From: Candidatus Eiseniibacteriota bacterium
Lineage (GTDB): Bacteria > Joyebacterota > Joyebacteria > Joyebacterales > Joyebacteraceae
Assembly: GCA_030638405.1 (NCBI GenBank)
Contig: DAOWER010000225.1
Coordinates: 1 to 5,921, forward strand
DNA: 5,921 nt
Reading direction: 5' to 3'
This document shows positions 1 to 4,668 of this stretch, one piece after another. Under the pieces are notes generated by a model. The model ran no database searches. It worked only from the letters and a program-made list of their open reading frames with translations, and was not told the DNA's origin. Numbering within the stretch: position 1 is the first letter of the stretch; every line of letters starts with the position of its first letter. Both the position numbers and the translations under genes were made by a program.

Positions 1-377
1 AAGCCCATGGGCCCGTACTCGCGTGTGGTCCCGGGAGACACACGCCCCCCCAGCGCCTCGGTCATGGCCTGCATCCCGTAGCAGATGCCGAGCATCGGGA
101 TGCCGAGCTCGTAGACGCCGGGGTCCGGCTTGGGCGCGTCCTCGTCGTAGATGCTTGACGGGCCGCCCGATAGGATGATGGCGCCGGTACCGCTTGCGAT
201 CTCCGAAGGTTTCGCGTCGAACCGCAGGACCTCCGAGTACACCCCGCACTCGCGCACGCGCCGCGCGATGAGATGCGTGTACTGCGACCCGAAGTCGAGG
301 ATGACCACTCGGGTCCTGCGTGATCCGGCCACAACGTCTGCTCCCGCGTTCGGTGCTGCGAGGGACTGCCCACTCAT
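1..377 (-). CDS. guaA: GMP synthase (glutamine-hydrolysing), N-terminal part, truncated by the window edge
   Basis: Only the first 125 codons are present; the reading frame runs off the left edge. GuaA converts XMP, glutamine and ATP to GMP in the cytoplasm. The visible part is the class I glutamine amidotransferase domain. VVILDFGSQYTHLIARRVRE lies at residues 24-43, IILSGGPSS at 67-75, and the nucleophile elbow GICYGMQ at 97-103 with catalytic Cys99. GGRVSPGTTREYG follows at 110-122. The catalytic His/Glu, the ATP-pyrophosphatase domain and the dimerisation domain would lie beyond base 1. The ATG at 375-377 has AGGAG (383-387) five bases upstream. It gives a polar leader of about 21 residues before the first strand, somewhat longer than in E. 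coli GuaA, so a GTG at codon 16 is a possible alternative. guaB3 ends 19 bp upstream, so the enzymes for IMP to XMP and XMP to GMP are almost certainly cotranscribed. The identification is very secure. Confidence 0.95.
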   Translation of the reverse strand, partial: MSGQSLAAPNAGADVVAGSRRTRVVILDFGSQYTHLIARRVRECGVYSEVLRFDAKPSEIASGTGAIILSGGPSSIYDEDAPKPDPGVYELGIPMLGICYGMQAMTEALGGRVSPGTTREYGPMG

Positions 378-396
378 CAGTTCTCCTCTGTGTCCG

Positions 397-1557
397 CTAC
401 CTGTACATCCCCACGCCCTGGCTCTGCTGCATCAGCTTGCCCTCGGACCTGATGGACGGGGCGATGATGAGCTCGGCCTGCTGGAGTTCGAATATGTTCT
501 TCGCGCCGACCGAACCCATGCAGGTCTTGAGCGCGCCCAGCAGGTTCTGTGTGCCGTCGTCCGTTCTCGCGGGCCCGACGATGATCTCCTCCAGCGTTCC
601 AGAGGTCCCCGTCTTGATCCTGGCGCCCCTGGGCAGCGCGACGTGAGGTGTCGCCATGCCCCAGTGGTAGCCGCGTCCCGGCGCTTCCTTTGCTCTGGCC
701 ATCGCGGAGCCGATCATCACGGCGTCGCCGCCGGACGCGAACGCCTTGCAGACGTCGCCGCCGGTGTCCATGCCTCCGTCGGTGATGATGGGTACGTACT
801 TGCCCGTCCGCTTGCAATAGAGGTCGCGCGCCGCCGCCGCGTCGACCGTGGCGGTCACCTGAGGGACGCCGATCCCGAGCACTCCCCTGGTGGTGCATGC
901 CGCTCCGGGCCCGACGCCGATCAGGACCGCCGCTGCGCCGGCCTCCATGAGGTCGAGCGTCACGTTGTACGTGACGCAGTTCCCAACGATCACGGGGATT
1001 TCCATGCCGTCAATGAACGATTCGAGGTCGAGCGTCTCGTAGGCCGACGAGATGTGGTCGATGGTTGCCACCGTTGACTGGACGACAAAGATGTCGGCGC
1101 CCGCCTCCTCCGCCAGCTTCCCGAACTTCGCCGCCGCCATCGGTGTGCCAGACACCGCCACCACCGCGTCCCCATCCTTGATCTTCTGGATGCGCTTCCC
1201 TATCAGCTCCTCCTTGATGGGAGGAGAGTAGAGCTTCTGCACGAGCTGCGTCGCCGTGTCCGGTCCGGCGCCGGCGATCTCGTCGAGCACCTTGTCGGGC
1301 TCGGCGTATCGGGTCTGGACGCCCTCGAGGTTCAGGACACCCAGCCCACCAAGTCGCGACATCTCGATGGCGACCTTAGTGTCAACGACACCGTCCATCG
1401 CCGCCGCGAGGATGGGCACATCGAACTTGAGGTCCCCAAGCTCCCACGTGGTGTCGACCTCCTCGGGGTTGATGGTCACTCTGCCGGGGACTATCGCGAC
1501 TTCATCGAAGCCGAAGGCTCGCCTCGCCTTTCTGCCACGACCAACATAGAACCCCAT
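397..1557 (-). CDS. guaB3: GuaB3-type IMP dehydrogenase family protein (no CBS domains)
   Basis: A 386-residue (beta/alpha)8-barrel of the IMPDH/GMP reductase superfamily, expected to oxidise IMP to XMP with NAD+. The N-terminus MGFYVGRGRKARRAFGFDEV and the C-terminus ending GVGMYR are typical of the GuaB3 (IMP_DH_rel_2) subgroup. Core motifs: AAAMDGVVD at 51-59, IVGNCVTYN at 190-198, the catalytic-loop motif GPGAACTTR at 216-224 with nucleophile Cys221, the phosphate-binding ITDGGMDTGGD at 258-268 and VMIGSAMA at 280-287, and a flap-like C-terminal region from about 294. The CBS pair that interrupts classical GuaB (about 490 residues) is absent: the chain runs straight through the region around residues 90-190 at family length. 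The ATG at 1555-1557 has AAGGAGGT (1562-1569) four bases upstream, the strongest ribosome site in the window. It sits directly before guaA, which supports a real role in GMP synthesis. GuaB3 in actinobacteria normally coexists with GuaB; cyanobacterial GuaB3 is reported to be an IMPDH. GMP reductase activity is the main alternative, made less likely by the context. Confidence 0.9.
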   Translation of the reverse strand: MGFYVGRGRKARRAFGFDEVAIVPGRVTINPEEVDTTWELGDLKFDVPILAAAMDGVVDTKVAIEMSRLGGLGVLNLEGVQTRYAEPDKVLDEIAGAGPDTATQLVQKLYSPPIKEELIGKRIQKIKDGDAVVAVSGTPMAAAKFGKLAEEAGADIFVVQSTVATIDHISSAYETLDLESFIDGMEIPVIVGNCVTYNVTLDLMEAGAAAVLIGVGPGAACTTRGVLGIGVPQVTATVDAAAARDLYCKRTGKYVPIITDGGMDTGGDVCKAFASGGDAVMIGSAMARAKEAPGRGYHWGMATPHVALPRGARIKTGTSGTLEEIIVGPARTDDGTQNLLGALKTCMGSVGAKNIFELQQAELIIAPSIRSEGKLMQQSQGVGMYR

Positions 1558-1561
1558 CGAG

Positions 1562-1569
1562 ACCTCCTT
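1562..1569 (-). promoter_or_regulatory. Consensus Shine-Dalgarno site of guaB3
   Basis: The minus strand reads AAGGAGGT four bases before the ATG at 1557, a near-complete anti-16S match. It fixes the guaB3 start and suggests efficient independent initiation, unlike the coupled starts of the pyr genes. Confidence 0.85.
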
Positions 1570-1630
1570 ATTGGGACTCGTTCCGGATGTGATATTCGGC
1601 TGTATTCGCGTTGCGGCGTAGGTGTTCTGA

Positions 1631-1659
1631 GGAAGCGCCCATGCTACTCGACCGCTCCC
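1631..1659 (-). other. Possible RNA stem-loop after pyrE
   Basis: On the minus-strand transcript GGGAGCG (1659-1653) can pair with CGCTTCC (1637-1631): seven base pairs including one G-U, around a 15-nt loop. No run of U follows, so it does not look like an intrinsic terminator. It could be an mRNA structure or chance pairing in GC-rich sequence. Confidence 0.25.
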
Positions 1660-1669
1660 GGCACGTCTA
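1641..1669 (-). promoter_or_regulatory. Weak candidate sigma-70-type promoter for guaB3-guaA
   Basis: On the minus strand TAGACG (1669-1664) and TAGCAT (1646-1641) are separated by exactly 17 bases. Each matches four of six positions of TTGACA and TATAAT. It lies just after the pyrE stop and about 85 bases before the guaB3 ATG. Matches of this quality occur by chance, so this is a candidate only. Confidence 0.25.
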
Positions 1670-1672
1670 CGT

Positions 1673-2257
1673 CTATTCGGGACGACTGCCCGGTTTTTCG
1701 ATCGGGACGCCCGCCTGGCAGAGCGGACAACTGTCCGGCTCGTACACCTCCATCTGGCGGCCTTCGATGAGCGCCCTGGTCTGCGCCGGCAGGTTCATGG
1801 GCTGCCTGCTCCTGTCCATTATGAACCCGAAGCCCACGGTCTCGCCGCCTGCCGCAGCGACCGCCTCAGAGACGGCCCTGACGGACCCTCCGGTCGTCAC
1901 GACGTCCTCTATGATGAGGACCCTCTCTGAAGGTGCTATCTGGAAGCCTCTCCGGAACGCCATGCCTGTCTCGGAACGTTCCGCGAAGAGCGAACGGACG
2001 CCCAGGGCCCGCGCGACCTCGTGGCCGATGACGATGCCTCCGATGGCCGGCGAGACCACGACGTCCACTTCCTCGTCCCGGAACAGGTCGGCCAGCATGC
2101 GCCCCAGCTCCTCCGCCACCTCGGGGTGTTCGAGGACCTTGGCGCACTGGCAGTACTCGTCGCTGTGGAGGCCCGAGGTCAGCTTGAAGTGCCCCCTCAT
2201 GAGCGCGCCGGAACGGAGCATGAGCTCCACTGTTCTGTCGACGGTCGTCGTGCTCAT
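1673..2257 (-). CDS. pyrE: Orotate phosphoribosyltransferase, Thermus-family type
   Basis: A complete 194-residue enzyme that joins orotate to PRPP to give OMP, the fifth step of de novo UMP synthesis. The substrate-binding start is GHFKLTSGLHSDEYCQCAKV at 22-41. PAIGGIVIGHEVARALG is at 70-86, and the PRPP-binding loop VLIIEDVVTTGGSV at 113-126 contains the Glu117-Asp118 pair and TTGGS. The region FAERSETGMAFRRGF at 91-105 lacks the K-x-x-K-x-H-G loop of E. coli-type PyrE. With the C-terminal Cys177-Pro-Leu-Cys180 pair, this matches the Thermus/clostridial PyrE subfamily. The ATG at 2255-2257 overlaps the pyrF stop as ATGA, and GGAGGT (2264-2269) lies six bases upstream inside pyrF. Translation is therefore probably coupled, and PyrE is made beside the decarboxylase that consumes its product. 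Confidence 0.96.
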   Translation of the reverse strand: MSTTTVDRTVELMLRSGALMRGHFKLTSGLHSDEYCQCAKVLEHPEVAEELGRMLADLFRDEEVDVVVSPAIGGIVIGHEVARALGVRSLFAERSETGMAFRRGFQIAPSERVLIIEDVVTTGGSVRAVSEAVAAAGGETVGFGFIMDRSRQPMNLPAQTRALIEGRQMEVYEPDSCPLCQAGVPIEKPGSRPE

Positions 2258-2955
2258 TGCGGCACCTCCGCTGGAGCCATCTCGTCCACTATCATCCTGG
2301 CGGCGCCCCCGGGGTTGTCGGCCTTCGTGATGGGCCTGCCGACGACGATGAAGTCGGCCCCGTTGGTAATGGCCACTTCCGGCGTCGCCACGCGGCGCTG
2401 GTCATTCTTCGCCGCCCAGGCCGGGCGGATGCCGGGGGTCACTATCAGGAAGTCCGCGCCGAGCGCTTCCCTCACCGCTTTCGCTTCCCACGCCGAGGAG
2501 ACCACGCCGTCAACGCCCGCGTTCCTGGCCCGCTCTGCGAGCGCGAGCACCTCGTCCACGGTGGACGACATGCTCGTCAGGACCGTGATGGCCAGGATGC
2601 GCGGCGCCGGTATCCCGAGCCGTTCCGCCTCTTCCCTGCTGGCCGTGACCGCCGCCTTCATCATCTCCTCGCCGCCCGAGGCGTGGACGTCGAAGAAGTC
2701 GACCTCAAGCCCGGTCGCCGCCTCCGCGGCCTCGGCCACGGTGTTGGGGATGTCGTGGAACTTGAGATCGAGGAATACGCCGTTGCCGGCGCTCTTGAGT
2801 TCGCGGACGAGGTCCGGTCCCTCGGCAGTGAACAGCCTTCCGCCGACCTTGAAGTGCGATGCGCAGTCGCAGGTAGCAGACGCGAGGTCGAGCGCCTGCT
2901 CGCGTGTCGGGACGTCCAGTGCAACCATCAACTTGCTCACGCTGTCTCCGCGCAT
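2254..2955 (-). CDS. pyrF: Orotidine 5'-phosphate decarboxylase, group 1
   Basis: A 233-residue TIM-barrel enzyme that decarboxylates OMP to UMP, the last step of the pathway. Motifs: MVALDV at 10-15, FKVGGRLF at 35-42, the catalytic DLKFHDIPNTV at 63-73 with the Asp63/Lys65/Asp68 array, FFDVHASGG about 20 residues later, then VTPGIRP, DQRRVATP and near the end GADFIVVGRPIT, which binds the phosphate. All are intact and length is normal. Start: the ATG at 2953-2955 has AGGAG (2964-2968) eight bases upstream and overlaps pyrD by 19 bp. A GTG at 2938-2940, five codons in, has GGAG (2946-2949) five bases upstream and forms a GTGA overlap with the pyrD stop. That start would give MSKLMVALDV, also typical of the family. 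The ATG is annotated, but the GTG is nearly as likely. It is coupled downstream to pyrE through ATGA. Confidence 0.96.
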   Translation of the reverse strand: MRGDSVSKLMVALDVPTREQALDLASATCDCASHFKVGGRLFTAEGPDLVRELKSAGNGVFLDLKFHDIPNTVAEAAEAATGLEVDFFDVHASGGEEMMKAAVTASREEAERLGIPAPRILAITVLTSMSSTVDEVLALAERARNAGVDGVVSSAWEAKAVREALGADFLIVTPGIRPAWAAKNDQRRVATPEVAITNGADFIVVGRPITKADNPGGAARMIVDEMAPAEVPQ

Positions 2956-3875
2956 ACTCTTTTCTCCTCTCGTGCCATCCCGACGAGTTCATCCATCGAA
3001 GCGACATCGTTCTTACCCATGTAGTTTCTCAAGCCCTCCGCGATCTGCGACGGCACCGCAGGCTCAGCAAAGAGCGCCGTGCCCACCTGGACGGCGGTGG
3101 CGCCTGCGGCCAGAAACTCCAGCGCGTCGCCCGTGTCGCCGATGCCGCCGGAACCGACCACGGGGATCGAGACGTGCCCGGCGACCTTCCAGACCAGCGC
3201 CAGGTTGACCGGCATGAGCGCCCTTCCGGAAAGCCCTCCGGTGGTGTTGCCGAGAGCGGGTCTCCTGCGCTCGACGTCGATGCGCATGCCCGGCAGCGTG
3301 TTCGCGACGGTCAGCGCGTCGGCTCCGGCACGCTCTGCCGCCTCGGCGACGCTCAGGATGTCCGAGGTGTTCGGCGACAGCTTGAGCAGGAGCGTCTTGC
3401 CCGTGGCCGCGCGCGCGACCGAGACGATCTCAGCAACCGCAACGGCGTCCGACCAGACGGGGTTGCGCGGCCGCTCGACGTTCGGACACGAGATGTTGAG
3501 CTCGATGGCGGCGACCTCGTCTCGCTCTCCCACCGCGGCCGCCAGCTGCTCGAACTGGGCGGGCTCGGTCCCCGCCACGCTGGCGACGACGGGCACGGGA
3601 AGCCGCGCCGCCTCCGGCAGTTTCTCGGCGAGGAACGCCGTGAGCCCCACGTTCTCGAGGCCGATGGCGTTCAGAAGTCCTCCCGGCGTCTCGACGAGCC
3701 GGGGCGGGGCGTTCCCGACCCTCGGCTCGACGGTGATGGTCTTGGTCACGATGGCGCCGGCCACCGCGAAGTCGATGATTCCCTCATACTCCGGCCCGTA
3801 GCCGACGGTGCCCGAGGCCAGCATCACCGGGCTTCTCATCGTCAGGTCGCCTATGCGGGTCGTGATGTCAGGCAC
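2937..3875 (-). CDS. pyrD: Dihydroorotate dehydrogenase class 1B, catalytic FMN subunit
   Basis: A complete 312-residue FMN-binding barrel that oxidises dihydroorotate to orotate. MLASGTVGYG is at 18-27 and VTKTIT at 43-48. The active-site segment LNISCPNV at 126-133 carries base Cys130, which marks a class 1 enzyme, as class 2 has Ser. LKLSPN is at 164-169, NTTGGLSG at 210-217, and the FMN phosphate motifs VVGSGGIGD at 239-247 and VQVGTALF at 262-269. There is no N-terminal membrane segment, so it is cytosolic. The adjoining pyrK shows it is the 1B form, working as a PyrD2-PyrK2 heterotetramer that passes electrons to NAD+ instead of quinone or fumarate. The start is GTG (3873-3875), with GGAGG (3885-3889) nine bases upstream inside pyrK and an 8-bp overlap with the pyrK stop. 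The last 19 bp overlap pyrF. Cys308, close to the C-terminus, is not a family motif that I recognise. Confidence 0.97.
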   Translation of the reverse strand: MPDITTRIGDLTMRSPVMLASGTVGYGPEYEGIIDFAVAGAIVTKTITVEPRVGNAPPRLVETPGGLLNAIGLENVGLTAFLAEKLPEAARLPVPVVASVAGTEPAQFEQLAAAVGERDEVAAIELNISCPNVERPRNPVWSDAVAVAEIVSVARAATGKTLLLKLSPNTSDILSVAEAAERAGADALTVANTLPGMRIDVERRRPALGNTTGGLSGRALMPVNLALVWKVAGHVSIPVVGSGGIGDTGDALEFLAAGATAVQVGTALFAEPAVPSQIAEGLRNYMGKNDVASMDELVGMAREEKRVCAETA

Positions 3876-4668
3876 GGACCAATTCCTCCAGCACGAGCTC
3901 GCGCGTGTCGAACACGGGACCGTCCGAGCAGACGGACTTGTATCCGGAGCGCGTCGCCACGACGCATCCCCGGCAGGCCCCGACGCCGCAGGCCATCATC
4001 TCTTCCAGGAGCGCTTCGCACGGGACGTTCCTCTTTGCCGTGATGTCGGCGATCGCCGCGATCATCGCCGGAGGACCGCAGCAGTAGACACGCGACGGCG
4101 CGTCCGGTTCGTCGAGCACCCCCTCGGCGAGCGCGGTGACCATTCCGTGGAACCCCGTGCTCCCGTCGTCGGTCGCGACCTCCAGGAGCACCTCTCCGTC
4201 GCCCGTGGGGGCCGGGAACACGTGGTTCAGAAGCCCCTCGGACGAGCGCGCTCCGACCAGCGCGTGGATCCTGTGGTACCCACGCCTCAGCTCCTGCGCC
4301 AGCAGACGAAGGCCGGCACCGCCGATGCCTCCGGCCACAAGGAGCGACACGCCGCCCGCGTCGGGCAGGGTGAACTCGTTCCCCAGCGGACCCATGACGT
4401 CGACGGCTGACCCGACCGGCTTCTCAGCGAGCGCGCGGGTTCCCTTCCCCCGCATCTCGACCAGGAGGTCGAACCTGCCGGGCGCCGGAATCCCCGCGAC
4501 AGAGAACGGGCGCCTGAGCGTCAGGTCGTCTGCGACAGCCACGTTCACGAACTGGCCCGGCCGAGGCGTCGGGAGGTCGGGACCCGACTCAAACGTGAAC
4601 AGAAAGCTCGTTGGGCTCACGCTCGCCTTCCTCGCGAGCGTCACTTTCGTCGAGATTGGTCTCCTCAA
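3868..4668 (-). CDS. pyrK: Dihydroorotate dehydrogenase electron-transfer subunit (FAD, 2Fe-2S)
   Basis: A 266-residue ferredoxin-reductase-like subunit that carries electrons from PyrD FMN through a 2Fe-2S cluster and FAD to NAD+. Numbered from the TTG start: PGQFV at 37-41, the FAD motif LRRPFSVAG at 51-59, the nucleotide-binding GGIGGAGL at 113-120 (most relatives read GGIGxAPL), CCGPPAM at 196-202, and four cluster ligands Cys227, Cys232, Cys235 and Cys247 in a C-x4-C-x2-C-x11-C pattern followed by DGPVFD. Start choice: the open frame continues to an ATG at 4818, but that stretch is low-complexity Arg/Ser-rich sequence inside pyrC and unlike PyrK. TTG at 4666-4668 has AAGAGGAG (4678-4685) nine bases upstream and restores the first beta-strand at the usual distance from PGQF. 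GTG at 4644 (258 residues, poorly placed ribosome site) or GTG at 4620 are the alternatives. With TTG the gene overlaps pyrC by 80 bp. Confidence 0.93.
   Translation of the reverse strand: MRRPISTKVTLARKASVSPTSFLFTFESGPDLPTPRPGQFVNVAVADDLTLRRPFSVAGIPAPGRFDLLVEMRGKGTRALAEKPVGSAVDVMGPLGNEFTLPDAGGVSLLVAGGIGGAGLRLLAQELRRGYHRIHALVGARSSEGLLNHVFPAPTGDGEVLLEVATDDGSTGFHGMVTALAEGVLDEPDAPSRVYCCGPPAMIAAIADITAKRNVPCEALLEEMMACGVGACRGCVVATRSGYKSVCSDGPVFDTRELVLEELVRA

Larger units (their letters stand above)
1558..1672 (-). other. 115-bp intergenic region between pyrE and guaB3
   Basis: This is the only sizeable non-coding gap in the window. Read on the minus strand, it starts just after the pyrE TAG stop and ends at the guaB3 ribosome site. 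I see no GC stem followed by a U-tract, so no intrinsic terminator for pyrE is evident, and no recognisable riboswitch core. It contains a weak promoter-like pair and a possible 7-bp stem-loop that overlap each other (listed separately). Whether guaB3-guaA is transcribed from here or by read-through from the pyr genes cannot be settled from sequence alone. Confidence 0.7.

Noticed and set aside
151..1077. A 308-codon open frame on the plus strand opposite guaA and guaB3
   Set aside because: It lies antisense to two clearly recognisable enzymes, its translation is Arg/Pro/Asp-rich with no family motif, and long antisense frames are expected in GC-rich genes with strong third-position bias.
1664..1675. 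Tandem ACGTCT ACGTCT repeat at the end of pyrE
   Set aside because: It has only two 6-bp copies partly in coding sequence and is too short to support a regulatory or mobile-element claim.
2021..3208. A 395-codon open frame on the plus strand opposite pyrE, pyrF and pyrD
   Set aside because: It spans three genes and their junctions antisense, ends in a low-complexity Arg/Pro run, and has no recognisable domain.
2904..4043. A 379-codon open frame on the plus strand opposite pyrD
   Set aside because: It is an antisense shadow: the composition is dominated by Arg, Asp and Gly and there is no ribosome site or motif to support it.
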